Numbered from the stretch's first letter, positions 25,637 through 34,217 are shown. The stretch: 64,000 bases of DNA from Flavobacteriales bacterium (GCA_016710015.1 JADJLR010000008.1:1-64000), one strand, 5' to 3'. Program-made: numbers and translations. The notes: generated by a model from the sequence alone, not told the origin.

Positions 25637-27169
25637 ATGGAGGGGCCCTACGCACGTTCGTTGCACCGAGCGATCCTAGCCATCTTGACCCTGAATGCGC
25701 TCTGGGTATTGACCGTTCCAAGCTTCCCGACGCTTGACGGTTGGAGCCACTTACACACGGCGCGGATGCTGCTGCACGGACCTCCAGAAGGGGTGTTCTG
25801 TTCGAATCCGGGGATCGTTCCCAACCGGATCGGGCACGGGATATTGGCAGCACTGCAGGTGATCCTCCCGGCCATGGCAGCGGAACGTGTACTGCTCGCA
25901 CTGATCATTTTCGGGATCGGTGCAGGTGCCTACCAGTTGGCTCGTGCATTCGGCGGTCGTTCACCGGTGATCTTACTGATCCTGCCCTTCACAGTGAACT
26001 TCCTCTTGGTCCTAGGCTTCCACAACTTCTTGCTCGGACTGGCCTTCGCCATGTTCCTTTCCGCATGGTGGGTCGGTCTAACGCGGATCACGTGGCCTGT
26101 GCTGATCGGCTATGCGGCAACCACCTTTTTGCTGTTCTATACGCACACCACGGCGCTGGTGCTGTTCTTCCTGATCACGGGTGCGCATGAACTTGCTTGT
26201 CTCGCCGGACCCCACATGCGTACCGTCCTCCCCTTGGGGAATAAACGCTGGTCCGGCACGGTGTTGTTCGCTGCATTCAGCCTTCCCGCTGGGCTGCTCT
26301 TCCTGTACTTCAACGCCAGTCAAGCAACGGCTTGGGGAGCGGTGGACCCTGAAGTGAACCTCCGCGAGCTCTTCAACCTGCGCAGTATTCTGCTGTACAA
26401 CCAAGAGGCCGAATCGAAATTCACGTACGCCGTGAAACTGATCCTGACGGGCACCTTCGTGCTGGGGATGATCCACCTGCTGAGCCGACCGGATCGCTTC
26501 CGACCCCACCATGCACATATACCGCTTTTGGTTGCCTTGGTGCTCTTCGCCTTGTACTTCATCCTCCCGGATTCCTCTGGCTATGCCAGCTACATCACCG
26601 TGCGTTTGCAGTTGATGGCCTTGATCATGGTGATCATTTGGCTCGCCACACGACCACTCCCCTTGTTGGCTGTGGGAGCTCCTGTCATCATGATCCTCCT
26701 GCTCCAGTTCGCGCGCAACAACCACATCGAACAGGCCATGGCTCCGATCGCAGAGCAACGCGATCAGGTCCTGGATGCGGCGCGGCACCTTCCCCCGGGT
26801 AGTGTGGTGCTCCCGATCTCCTCAGAAGAGAATTGGTTGCTGGACCACGTGGCCTCCCTGTTGGCCGTTGAGAATGATGTGATCCTGCTGGACAATTACG
26901 AGGCCATGCAGAGCTACTTCCCCTTGGTGCTCTGCCCGGACGTGCCCGGTCCAATACGCGATCACATGGCTCGGCACGACCGCTGTTTGGCTTGGCTCAA
27001 TGACCACCTGGATCAACGTGCCGCACCAGCGATCGACCACATCGTTCTATTGGGCTATTCGACGGACAGTACCAGTTGCACGGCGACAGCGTTGCGCGGC
27101 ATCCTGCAAGAACGAGCGAAGCTGAGCTACACCAACGCCTACGCCAAGATCTACGCACTGCATCCCTAA
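25637..27169 (+). CDS. Multi-pass membrane protein, possibly GT-C-like
   Basis: A 510-residue protein with about ten hydrophobic segments (for example AILAILTLNALWVLTVPSFP, VLLALIIFGIGAGAYQLARA, VILLILPFTVNFLLVLGFHN, VLIGYAATTFLLFYTHTTAL, HIPLLVALVLFALYFILP, LPLLAVGAPVIMILLLQFA) and a soluble C-terminal domain of about 150 residues. TLDGWSHLHTARMLL after the first helix resembles the acidic first loop of GT-C glycosyltransferases, but I cannot assign a family. It begins 3 nt after gldA and is probably co-transcribed, without functional evidence of a link. Confidence 0.75.
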   Translation: MEGPYARSLHRAILAILTLNALWVLTVPSFPTLDGWSHLHTARMLLHGPPEGVFCSNPGIVPNRIGHGILAALQVILPAMAAERVLLALIIFGIGAGAYQLARAFGGRSPVILLILPFTVNFLLVLGFHNFLLGLAFAMFLSAWWVGLTRITWPVLIGYAATTFLLFYTHTTALVLFFLITGAHELACLAGPHMRTVLPLGNKRWSGTVLFAAFSLPAGLLFLYFNASQATAWGAVDPEVNLRELFNLRSILLYNQEAESKFTYAVKLILTGTFVLGMIHLLSRPDRFRPHHAHIPLLVALVLFALYFILPDSSGYASYITVRLQLMALIMVIIWLATRPLPLLAVGAPVIMILLLQFARNNHIEQAMAPIAEQRDQVLDAARHLPPGSVVLPISSEENWLLDHVASLLAVENDVILLDNYEAMQSYFPLVLCPDVPGPIRDHMARHDRCLAWLNDHLDQRAAPAIDHIVLLGYSTDSTSCTATALRGILQERAKLSYTNAYAKIYALHP

Positions 27170-27236
27170 GCCACCTGCTCAAGAATGTGGCTTTCGAAAC
27201 CATCACGTTCCCGTTGAGATCCATCAGAGAGAGATC

Positions 27237-27266
27237 TTGCCGATCCGAACGGAACTGCTTCCTTTG
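27237..27266 (+). promoter_or_regulatory. Promoter of metK
   Basis: TTG at 27237-27239 and TTCCTTTG at 27259-27266 are spaced by 19 nt, as in Bacteroidetes -33/-7 promoters; the -7 has one mismatch. ATG follows 19 nt later. Confidence 0.4.
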
Positions 27267-27285
27267 CAGCCCTTAGCACGAACAC

Positions 27286-28581
27286 ATGCCCTACCTCTTC
27301 ACCTCCGAATCCGTTAGCGAAGGCCACCCGGACAAGGTCGCTGACCAGATCAGCGATGCCCTGATCGACCATTTCCTCGCCTTCGACCCCAGCAGCAAAG
27401 TGGCCTGCGAAACCCTCGTGACCACCGGGCAGGTGTTCCTGGCCGGCGAAGTGAAAAGCAAGGCCTACTTGGATGTCCAACAGATCGCACGCGAAGTGAT
27501 CGAGCGCATCGGTTACACCAAGAGCGAGTACATGTTCGAAGCACATAGCTGCGGCGTACTCAGCGCGATCCATGAACAAAGCCCCGACATCAACCAAGGG
27601 GTGGAACGCAAGAAGCCGGAAGAGCAAGGTGCTGGCGACCAAGGCATGATGTTCGGGTATGCGACGAACGAGACGGACAACTACATGCCGCTCGCATTGG
27701 ACCTGAGCCACATGCTGCTGCGCGAGCTCGCCGTGATCCGTCGCGAGCCGAATACGAAAATGCCCTACCTGCGCCCCGATGCCAAGAGCCAGGTGACGAT
27801 CGAATACAACGACGACAATACCCCGAAGCGGATCGATGCCATCGTAGTGAGTACACAGCACGATGATTTCGTAAAGCCCTATGACGGCAGCAAAGGCGCC
27901 AAGCAAAAGGCGGATGACCTGATGTTGGCCCGGATCAAGAAGGACGTGATCAATATACTGATCCCCCGTGTGACCAAGAAATTGCCCAAGCGACTGCAAA
28001 AACTATTCGGCCGTGGCATCAAGTACCACATCAACCCCACCGGCACTTTCGTGATCGGCGGCCCGCACGGAGATACCGGACTCACCGGGCGCAAGATCAT
28101 CGTGGATACGTACGGTGGAAAAGGGGCACACGGCGGTGGTGCATTCAGCGGAAAGGACCCCAGCAAAGTGGATCGTAGTGCCGCATACGCCGCTCGGCAC
28201 GTGGCCAAACACTTGGTGGCCGCTGGTGTTTGCGACGAGGTCCTGGTGCAAGTGGCCTACGCGATCGGTGTGGCCCAGCCCGTAGGGTTCTACGTGAACA
28301 CCCACGGCACCAGCAAGGTGAAGATGAGCGATGGCAAGATCGCGGAAGTGATCAGCAGATTACCCGAGTTCGATATGCGACCGTACTTCATCGAGAAACG
28401 ATTCGCCCTGCGTACCCCGATCTATAGCGAGACCGCGAGCTACGGCCACATGGGTCGTAAGTGCGTGACCGTGACCAAGAAATTCGCGAATGCAGGTCAG
28501 AAGGCCAGCATCAAGGTGAAGCTTTTCCCTTGGGAGGAACTGAATGCGATCGGTGTCGTGAAGAAGGCCTTCAAGCTGTAA
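27286..28581 (+). CDS. metK: S-adenosylmethionine synthetase
   Basis: Makes S-adenosylmethionine from ATP and methionine in the cytoplasm. 431 residues, starting MPYLFTSESVSEGHPDKVAD. GDQGMMFGYA, the P-loop-like GGAFSGKDPSKVDRSAAYAA and GGPHGDTGLTGRKIIVDTYG are canonical. It is longer than the E. coli enzyme because of insertions including VKPYDGSKGAKQKADD and a Lys-rich segment before GRGIKYHINPTGTFV, as usual for Bacteroidetes MetK. It ends KKAFKL at 28581, just before an inverted repeat. Confidence 0.97.
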   Translation: MPYLFTSESVSEGHPDKVADQISDALIDHFLAFDPSSKVACETLVTTGQVFLAGEVKSKAYLDVQQIAREVIERIGYTKSEYMFEAHSCGVLSAIHEQSPDINQGVERKKPEEQGAGDQGMMFGYATNETDNYMPLALDLSHMLLRELAVIRREPNTKMPYLRPDAKSQVTIEYNDDNTPKRIDAIVVSTQHDDFVKPYDGSKGAKQKADDLMLARIKKDVINILIPRVTKKLPKRLQKLFGRGIKYHINPTGTFVIGGPHGDTGLTGRKIIVDTYGGKGAHGGGAFSGKDPSKVDRSAAYAARHVAKHLVAAGVCDEVLVQVAYAIGVAQPVGFYVNTHGTSKVKMSDGKIAEVISRLPEFDMRPYFIEKRFALRTPIYSETASYGHMGRKCVTVTKKFANAGQKASIKVKLFPWEELNAIGVVKKAFKL

Positions 28582-28585
28582 GGAT

Positions 28586-28662
28586 AGTGGCGAGTGACGA
28601 GTTTTGAGTGACGAGTACCACACCGCACTACTCGTCACTCGCCACTTAAAACTCGCCTCTCC
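28586..28662. repeat. Left repeat block flanking the four-helix-bundle gene
   Basis: AGTGGCGAGTGACGAG (28586-28601) and its exact reverse complement (28631-28646) form a 16-bp perfect inverted repeat around a 29-nt centre that holds another GAGTGACGAGTA copy. Positions 28637-28662 form a 26-nt unit that recurs, with three mismatches, at 29163-29188 beyond the gene. Confidence 0.75.
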
Positions 28663-28682
28663 GTTCTTGTGGTTCCAGCTCT

Positions 28683-28690
28683 TACCTTGG
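28683..28690 (+). promoter_or_regulatory. Putative -7 element for the four-helix-bundle gene
   Basis: TACCTTGG, one mismatch to TAnnTTTG, 21 nt before ATG 28712. Confidence 0.3.
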
Positions 28691-28711
28691 TGTTATGACC
28701 GCATCAAGAAA

Positions 28712-29131
28712 ATGAGCATGAAGAACTTCGAGGATCCCTTAGCGTGGCAGCGCGGCATGGACCTGAACGTGGCCGTGGACATCGCGCTATCGGGTAGCCG
28801 GAATTTTGGATTCAAGGACCAGCTATTCAGAGCCGCTTTGTCCATTTGCAACAACATTGCAGAGGGCTATGAAATGCCAACTACGGCCAATCAGATCAAG
28901 TACCTCTGGATCGCGAAAGGCTCATGCAACGAGGTGCATTCCATGCTCATACTGGCCAAGCGCCGCGGTTACTTCAGCGAAGCGGCCGTAGATGAAATGA
29001 TCGCCCTTCAAGACCAGATCGGCAAACTGCTCCGGACGTCCATCAAGCAGAAAGCAGGCAAGTGGTCCAAACTTCCCGGCAGTCTACTCATACTCAGCTT
29101 CTGGGTGAACCTGACCCTGCTCTACCCCTGA
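28712..29131 (+). CDS. Four-helix-bundle protein, S23/bAvd-like
   Basis: A 139-residue helical protein of the family found in 23S rRNA intervening sequences and as accessory proteins of diversity-generating retroelements. It starts MSMKNFEDPLAWQRGMDLNV. The family hallmarks are FGFKDQLFRAALSICNNIAE with GYEMPT, then KGSCNEVHSMLILAKRRGYF and EMIALQDQIGKLLRTSIKQK. No reverse transcriptase or variable repeat is nearby, so it is the free-standing type. It sits between metK and rplU and is bracketed by near-identical direct repeats, suggesting insertion as a unit. The last 25 residues are hydrophobic and less typical. Confidence 0.88.
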   Translation: MSMKNFEDPLAWQRGMDLNVAVDIALSGSRNFGFKDQLFRAALSICNNIAEGYEMPTTANQIKYLWIAKGSCNEVHSMLILAKRRGYFSEAAVDEMIALQDQIGKLLRTSIKQKAGKWSKLPGSLLILSFWVNLTLLYP

Positions 29132-29160
29132 GCCATAGATAGCGACCCACCCCAGTCTCC

Positions 29161-29210
29161 CTACTCGCCACTCAACACTAGCCTCTCCCTACTCATCACT
29201 CGCCACTCCC
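29161..29210. repeat. Right repeat block flanking the four-helix-bundle gene
   Basis: Positions 29163-29188 repeat the unit at 28637-28662 (23 of 26 identical, same orientation). Positions 29191-29207 match 28630-28646 with one difference. Words of the ACTCGCCACTC type continue to 29210. Confidence 0.75.
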
Positions 29211-29251
29211 TCCCCCACAACCCCAGCCCATTCCCCTTTTCACACCATCTC

Positions 29252-29281
29252 TTGTCAGTTCCGGACGATCCGCTACATTTG
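29252..29281 (+). promoter_or_regulatory. Promoter of rplU-rpmA
   Basis: TTG at 29252-29254 and TACATTTG at 29274-29281, spacing 19 nt: a full Bacteroidetes -33/-7 promoter. ATG of rplU follows 23 nt later. Confidence 0.6.
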
Positions 29282-29304
29282 CAGCCCATTTCCCAGGACA
29301 GACC

Positions 29305-29808
29305 ATGTACGCCATCGTTGACATCGCAGGCCAGCAGTTCAAAGTGACCAAGGCCCAGAAGCTGAAAGTACACCGCCTCGAAGCCGAGGAGGGCAAGCAC
29401 GTGGAGTTGGACAATGTCCTGCTCGTGAGTGATGGCAAGACCGTGACCGTTGGAACCCCGAAGGTGGATGGCTTCCGCATCGCGGCCAAGGTCCTGAACC
29501 ATGGCAAGGGAGACAAGGTGCTCGTCTTCAAGAAGAAGCGCCGTAAGGGCTACCAGAAGTTGAATGGCCACCGCCAATATCTTACCGAGTTGTGGATCGA
29601 AGCGATCTTGGGCAAGGGTGAGAAATTCGACGCCAGCAAGAGCACCGCTCCTGCACCAAAGGCCGTGAAGATCGTTGAGCCCAAGGCCAAGAAGACCGCC
29701 ACCACAAAAGCTGCCCCTAAAAAGGTCGCAGCTAAGAAAGCGGCCCCTACCAAGAAAGCAGCTCCGAAGAAAGCAGCCAAGAAGGCCGCTCCTAAAAAAG
29801 ACAAGTAA
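29305..29808 (+). CDS. rplU: 50S ribosomal protein L21 with Lys/Ala-rich tail
   Basis: A 23S rRNA-binding ribosomal protein. Residues 1-103 are canonical: MYAIVDIAGQQFKVTKAQKL through VLVFKKKRRKGYQKLNGHRQ and YLTELWIEAIL. It then carries a tail of about 60 residues made of AAPKKVAAKKAAP-like repeats ending KKAAPKKDK, histone-like and probably disordered. rpmA follows after 51 nt, the normal order. The tail lacks the helix-hairpin-helix domain, which in this window is attached to L27 instead. Confidence 0.96.
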   Translation: MYAIVDIAGQQFKVTKAQKLKVHRLEAEEGKHVELDNVLLVSDGKTVTVGTPKVDGFRIAAKVLNHGKGDKVLVFKKKRRKGYQKLNGHRQYLTELWIEAILGKGEKFDASKSTAPAPKAVKIVEPKAKKTATTKAAPKKVAAKKAAPTKKAAPKKAAKKAAPKKDK

Positions 29809-29859
29809 AAGAAGCATTCACGTGATCCCGGGGTAAGCCCGGAGTGACACCAACAAGCC

Positions 29860-30429
29860 ATGGCACACAAGAAAGGAGCGGGTAGTACCGACAACGGCCG
29901 CGAGTCGCACAGCAAACGACTCGGCATCAAATTGTTCGGTGGTCAGGCCGCGATCGCTGGCAACATCATCGTTCGTCAGCGTGGAACCAAGCACCACCCC
30001 GGTAAGAACGTGGGCATCGGTGTGGACCACACCTTGTTCGCTACTGCGGACGGAGTAGTGACCTACCGTCGTAAACGCGGAGACCGCAGCGTGGTGAGCG
30101 TTTTGCCGATGACCGGACAGGAGAACGGCACCGCTACCGCTGTTAAAGTGGTCGCCAAAGCAGCTCCCGCCAAGGCGAAAGGCGACGACCTCCGAAAAGT
30201 GGAAGGTGTCGGACCCAAGATCGCTGAGTTGTTCAACGCAGCAGGCATCCACACCTTCGCTGACCTCGCCAAGGCTTCCGTGGATCAACTGAAGGACATC
30301 CTCACCGAAGCAGGCTCCGCATTCGCCAGCCACGACCCGGGCACATGGCCCAAGCAAGCCGAACTCGCTGCCGCTGGGAAGTGGGACGAACTGAAGGCTT
30401 GGCAGGATGAATTGAACGGCGGTAAGTAA
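29860..30429 (+). CDS. rpmA: 50S ribosomal protein L27 fused to a C-terminal helix-hairpin-helix domain
   Basis: L27 lies near the peptidyl-transferase centre. Residues 1 to about 86 are a normal L27 (MAHKKGAGSTDNGRESHSKR, LFGGQAAIAGNIIVRQRGTK, then FATADGVVTYRRK). A linker of about 20 residues (KVVAKAAPAKAKG) leads to an extra domain: DDLRKVEGVGPKIAELFNAA with GIHTFADLAKASVDQLKDIL, a helix-hairpin-helix (xxGVGPKxA) followed by WPKQAELAAAGKWDELKAWQ. Total 189 residues, more than double the usual length. The frame is continuous with even codon use, so this is a true fusion. A strong terminator follows. Confidence 0.95.
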   Translation: MAHKKGAGSTDNGRESHSKRLGIKLFGGQAAIAGNIIVRQRGTKHHPGKNVGIGVDHTLFATADGVVTYRRKRGDRSVVSVLPMTGQENGTATAVKVVAKAAPAKAKGDDLRKVEGVGPKIAELFNAAGIHTFADLAKASVDQLKDILTEAGSAFASHDPGTWPKQAELAAAGKWDELKAWQDELNGGK

Positions 30430-30447
30430 GCGCCAACACGCATTCCA

Positions 30448-30481
30448 AAGCCCCTTCGCCAACACGGTGAGGGGGCTTTTT
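30448..30481 (+). terminator. Rho-independent terminator after rpmA
   Basis: A 13-bp stem (30448-30460 with 30466-30478, two G-T wobbles) around the loop AACAC, followed by a T run to 30481. It lies 19 nt after the rpmA stop. Confidence 0.85.
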
Positions 30482-30509
30482 CGTACTTAGATGCCCGTTC
30501 CAACGGCCC

Positions 30510-30517
30510 TACCTTTG
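30510..30517 (+). promoter_or_regulatory. -7 promoter element for serS
   Basis: TACCTTTG, a perfect TAnnTTTG, 24 nt before ATG 30542 and downstream of the rpmA terminator. Confidence 0.5.
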
Positions 30518-30541
30518 CACACCAACGAAATCCCGTCGTCC

Positions 30542-31816
30542 ATGCTGGAGTCGATCTACCTGAGAGAGCACCGTGAAGAGGCCGAACAGCGCTTGACCAA
30601 ACGCAACATCGATGCGAAAGCCTTGTTGGATACTGCGCGCGATCTGGACGACGTACGCCGGAACACCCAACAAGACCTGGATGCCCGGTTGGCCGAACTC
30701 AATTTGTTGAGCCGCACCATCGGCGACCTGATGAAAAGTGGCAAGAAGGACGAGGCCGAAAGCGCCCGTGCCACGACCATTGAACTGAAGGGGCGGACCG
30801 CCACCCTGAAGGATCAGTTGGACGCTGCCGAGAAGGCGCTACAGGACCACCTCTGCACCATTCCGAATGCGCCCCATTCCAAAGTACCCGCAGGGCGCAC
30901 GCCGGAGGAGAATGTGACCGTGATGCAGGAAGGCGCGATACCCGAACTCGGCCCGGATGCCAAACCGCATTGGGAACTTGGCGAGGACTATGGCATCCTG
31001 CACATGGACCTCGGTGTAAAGGTGACCGGCGCGGGCTTTCCGGTCTATAGCGGACAAGGGGCGAAGCTGCAACGCGCCCTGATCGCGTTCTTCCTGGACA
31101 AGGCGATCGAAGCGGGCTACCGGGAGTACATCCCACCGCACATGGTGAACGCGGAAAGTGCCTTCGCCACGGGGCAGCTACCGGATAAGGAAGGCCAGAT
31201 GTACCACGCTACCGTGGATGGGCTCTACTTGATCCCGACAGCGGAGGTGCCCATCACCAACCTCTACCGTAACGACCTATTGGAAGCATCCGCGTTGCCG
31301 ATCAAGATGGTGGGCTACACACCGTGCTTCCGCCGTGAAGCCGGCAGCTATGGAGCGCATGTACGCGGCTTGAATCGGGTCCACCAATTCGACAAAGTGG
31401 AGATCGTCCGCATCGAAAAGCCGGAGAACAGCTATGCCGTCCTGGAAGAAATGGTGGAGCACGTGAAAGGCCTGTTGCGCACATTGGAACTGCCCTTCCG
31501 GCAGTTGTTGCTCTGCGGCGGCGACATGGGATTCAGCAGCGCCATGACCTACGACATGGAAGTTTGGTCCGCAGCACAACAACGCTGGTTGGAGGTGAGT
31601 TCCATCAGCAACTTCGAAACCTTCCAGAGCAACCGTTTGAAGCTGCGTGTGAAAGGTGACGACAAGAAGAATCGTTTGGCGCATACGCTCAATGGATCCG
31701 CATTGGCCTTGGCCCGGATCGTGGCGGCTTTGATGGAGAACAACCAGACCCCGGAAGGCATCCGCATTCCCAAAGCCCTGCAACCCTACACGGGGTTCGC
31801 CATGATCCAGAAATGA
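30542..31816 (+). CDS. serS: Seryl-tRNA synthetase
   Basis: Charges tRNA-Ser (and tRNA-Sec where present). 424 residues: an N-terminal coiled-coil arm (from LREHREEAEQRLTKRNIDAK to about residue 105), then class II motifs: motif 2 FRREAGSYGAHVRGLNRVHQ and motif 3 NGSALALARIVAALMENNQ, with TAEVPITNLYRND in the serine-binding region. ATG 30542 follows the promoter octamer; the 17-codon upstream extension is rejected. The following gene overlaps its stop (ATGA). Confidence 0.96.
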   Translation: MLESIYLREHREEAEQRLTKRNIDAKALLDTARDLDDVRRNTQQDLDARLAELNLLSRTIGDLMKSGKKDEAESARATTIELKGRTATLKDQLDAAEKALQDHLCTIPNAPHSKVPAGRTPEENVTVMQEGAIPELGPDAKPHWELGEDYGILHMDLGVKVTGAGFPVYSGQGAKLQRALIAFFLDKAIEAGYREYIPPHMVNAESAFATGQLPDKEGQMYHATVDGLYLIPTAEVPITNLYRNDLLEASALPIKMVGYTPCFRREAGSYGAHVRGLNRVHQFDKVEIVRIEKPENSYAVLEEMVEHVKGLLRTLELPFRQLLLCGGDMGFSSAMTYDMEVWSAAQQRWLEVSSISNFETFQSNRLKLRVKGDDKKNRLAHTLNGSALALARIVAALMENNQTPEGIRIPKALQPYTGFAMIQK

Positions 31817-32364
31817 ACCGTGGCATACGCTTGGCACTGCTGGGAGCGTTGGTGGTAGGCACCTCCTGCCGACGACCACCGGACCCACGTCAATTGGCCG
31901 AGTTGGACCACACCATCACCGTTGTGCAAGCCGCATCCCTCACCCTCAACGAACTCGGCCCCGACCAGTTCCTCGCGGCGGACTCCATACTCACCGCCAC
32001 ACGCCCCTTGTTCCTGCAACGTTTCAAGGACACCTTGGATAGGCCCACTGCGGAATTGTTGGGGGACCAATTCCTGAGTTTACGGCAAGCTTCGGAATTC
32101 CGCACAGAACAGGACCGCATCCGGAACGAAGTGGAACGGACCATGATCCGCCTGCAAGCTTTGCGCACTGATCTGGTGAAGGGAGCGATGCGAAAAGAGG
32201 ACGGCCGTGCAGCTATCGACAACGAAGAACGCGCATTCGGTATCTTGAACACCCAAGTCGAACAGATGCTGGAGCACCACAAGGCCATCCGGCGTGTACT
32301 GCAACGGCAGGCCGAAGTGGACAGCCTGTTGGCTGCACCCGAACCGATCCACACCCGCCGATGA
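31813..32364 (+). CDS. Hypothetical secreted or lipid-anchored helical protein
   Basis: 183 residues starting MNRGIRLALLGALVVGTSC, a short signal sequence ending at a Cys that could be lipidated, although GTSC is an imperfect lipobox. The rest is charged and predicted helical, with coiled-coil-like stretches (RTEQDRIRNEVERTMIRLQA, AFGILNTQVEQMLEHHKAIR). No family recognised. It is tightly packed: the start overlaps serS by 4 nt and the end overlaps the TPR gene by 4 nt, so serS through rsmA may be one transcript. Confidence 0.7.
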   Translation: MNRGIRLALLGALVVGTSCRRPPDPRQLAELDHTITVVQAASLTLNELGPDQFLAADSILTATRPLFLQRFKDTLDRPTAELLGDQFLSLRQASEFRTEQDRIRNEVERTMIRLQALRTDLVKGAMRKEDGRAAIDNEERAFGILNTQVEQMLEHHKAIRRVLQRQAEVDSLLAAPEPIHTRR

Positions 32365-34217
32365 CCCGACTCCTCTTCGCCCTCCTTCTCGCCTTGATGT
32401 CCGTGCCGATCGCATGCGCACAACCGGGTGCAGACGAGCAACTCGCCGCCCAGTATTTCCAGCAGGGCGACTTCGAGAAGGCAGCGATGTACTATGAACG
32501 TCTCCACCGTAAGCAGCCCAATGATTTCTACTACGAGCAGTTGTTGAAGAGTTATACGTCGATGACCGAGTACGGGCTGGCTGAAAAGCTTGTTAAGGAG
32601 CAGATGCGTCGTGCGAATGGTGAGCCGCGTTACATCATCGACCTCGGCGGATTGTACAAGACCATGGACGAGCCGGACAAAGCGGCCAAGGAATACGACA
32701 AGGCGATCCGCCAGATGCGGGCGGACCAGGGCAGCATTCGGCAGGTGGCCAATGCCTTCATCCAGGCCAACGAGACCGACCGTGCCCTAGAAGCCTACGA
32801 ACGAGGCTCCAAGATGCTTCCCCAAGGCTCCAGCTTCGCGTACGAGATCGCAGGATTGTACGGTACCAAAGGCGATACGCCCCGGATGGTGAGCGCGTAC
32901 ATGGACCTACTCGCGGTGAACGAGGGATACATCCAAGCGGTGCAGAATGCCCTGTCCCGTTACATCGACTTCAGCATCGCCGATGAACGATCGGAGATCC
33001 TCCGTACCGAATTGTTGCGTCGCATCCAGAAGGACCCGCAGCGCAACATCTATCCGGACCTATTGATCTGGATGTACATCCAACAGAAGGACATGACCTC
33101 CGCCTTCGTCCAGAGCAAGGCCTTGGACAAACGCTACGATGAAGGGGGTGTCCGACTGATGGAACTGGCCCACATCGCCTTGGCGAACAAGGACCATGGC
33201 ACGGCCTATAAATGTTACGAATACGTGTTGAGCCTTGGGCGCAACGATGCCAACTACGTGCAAGCCCGCATCGGTTCGGTGCGTACACGGTACGAGCAAC
33301 TCACCGACCTGCCGGAACCCGCATCGGCTGATCTGCAAGAGCTGGACCGTAAGGCTTCCGAAACACTCACCGAACTCGGACTTGCACAGCCTACCATGGA
33401 CCTGCTTCGTGACCAAGCCCACCTGAATGCGTACTACTTGAACGACCATGCACGTGCTAAGGAGTTGTTGGAGAAGGCGATCGCCCTGCCCACCATCGAC
33501 CCCAAGACCCGCGCGTTTTTGAAGCTGGACCTCGGAGACGTGAACCTCCTTGCCGGGGACATTTGGGATGCTTCGTTACTCTACTCGCAAGTAGACCTCG
33601 ATTTCAAGTACGACGTGCTCGGCCACGAAGCCCGTTTGCGCAATGCGAAGGTGTCCTTCTACGCGGGTGATTTCCTTTGGGCACAAGGCCAACTCGAAGT
33701 GCTGAAGGCCAGCACCAGCAAGTTGATCGCGAACGACGCCATGGAACTTTCCCTGCGCATCACGGACAACCTCGGCTTGGATAGCAACAGTGTTCCCCTG
33801 AGCTATTTCGCACGGGCGGAATTGTTACGCTATCAGCACCGCTATGATGAAGCGTTGATCGTGCTTGATTCCTTGGACGATGCCTATCCTGGGCACAGCT
33901 TGGGTGATGACATCCTCTACGAACGGTTCCGGATCGCTTATGCGCGACATCGATATGCCGATGCAGCAGTTCACTTGGATAAGGTGTTGGAAGTGTATCC
34001 CTTGGACATTCTGGTGGACAATGCCTTGCTCGATCTCGGAAAGCTGTATGAAGACCGATTGAACGATCCCGAGAAAGCCAAAACCTATTACGAGCGACTC
34101 CTCTTCGAACAGACCGGCAGCATCTTCGTTCCTGAAGCGCGCACCAGATTCCGGAGGCTGCGTGGCGATGCGCTGGAAGCACCTCCCGAACCGACCGCTC
34201 CTGTACCACAGCCATGA
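32361..34217 (+). CDS. Tetratricopeptide repeat protein, exported
   Basis: 618 residues with signal peptide MTRLLFALLLALMSVPIACA. Repeated TPR-like helix pairs start at AAQYFQQGDFEKAAMYYERL and continue through YIIDLGGLYKTMDEPDKAAK, YARHRYADAAVHLDKVLEVY and LGKLYEDRLNDPEKAKTYYE, ending in a Pro-rich tail PPEPTAPVPQP. TPRs mediate protein-protein contacts, and export suggests a periplasmic scaffold. The partner is unknown. It overlaps both neighbours by 4 nt. Confidence 0.85.
   Translation: MTRLLFALLLALMSVPIACAQPGADEQLAAQYFQQGDFEKAAMYYERLHRKQPNDFYYEQLLKSYTSMTEYGLAEKLVKEQMRRANGEPRYIIDLGGLYKTMDEPDKAAKEYDKAIRQMRADQGSIRQVANAFIQANETDRALEAYERGSKMLPQGSSFAYEIAGLYGTKGDTPRMVSAYMDLLAVNEGYIQAVQNALSRYIDFSIADERSEILRTELLRRIQKDPQRNIYPDLLIWMYIQQKDMTSAFVQSKALDKRYDEGGVRLMELAHIALANKDHGTAYKCYEYVLSLGRNDANYVQARIGSVRTRYEQLTDLPEPASADLQELDRKASETLTELGLAQPTMDLLRDQAHLNAYYLNDHARAKELLEKAIALPTIDPKTRAFLKLDLGDVNLLAGDIWDASLLYSQVDLDFKYDVLGHEARLRNAKVSFYAGDFLWAQGQLEVLKASTSKLIANDAMELSLRITDNLGLDSNSVPLSYFARAELLRYQHRYDEALIVLDSLDDAYPGHSLGDDILYERFRIAYARHRYADAAVHLDKVLEVYPLDILVDNALLDLGKLYEDRLNDPEKAKTYYERLLFEQTGSIFVPEARTRFRRLRGDALEAPPEPTAPVPQP

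Noticed and set aside
24353..25666. Long minus-strand open frame (437 codons) opposite gldA and the start of rsgA
   Set aside because: Overlaps two well-supported genes and shows no family motif.
28582..28711. Inverted repeat as a metK terminator
   Set aside because: There is no T run, and the same words recur as direct repeats beyond the next gene, which fits a repeat element better.
32361..34217. TPR protein as part of an envelope translocation complex
   Set aside because: Only generic TPR features are visible; context is housekeeping genes, so no specific complex can be supported.
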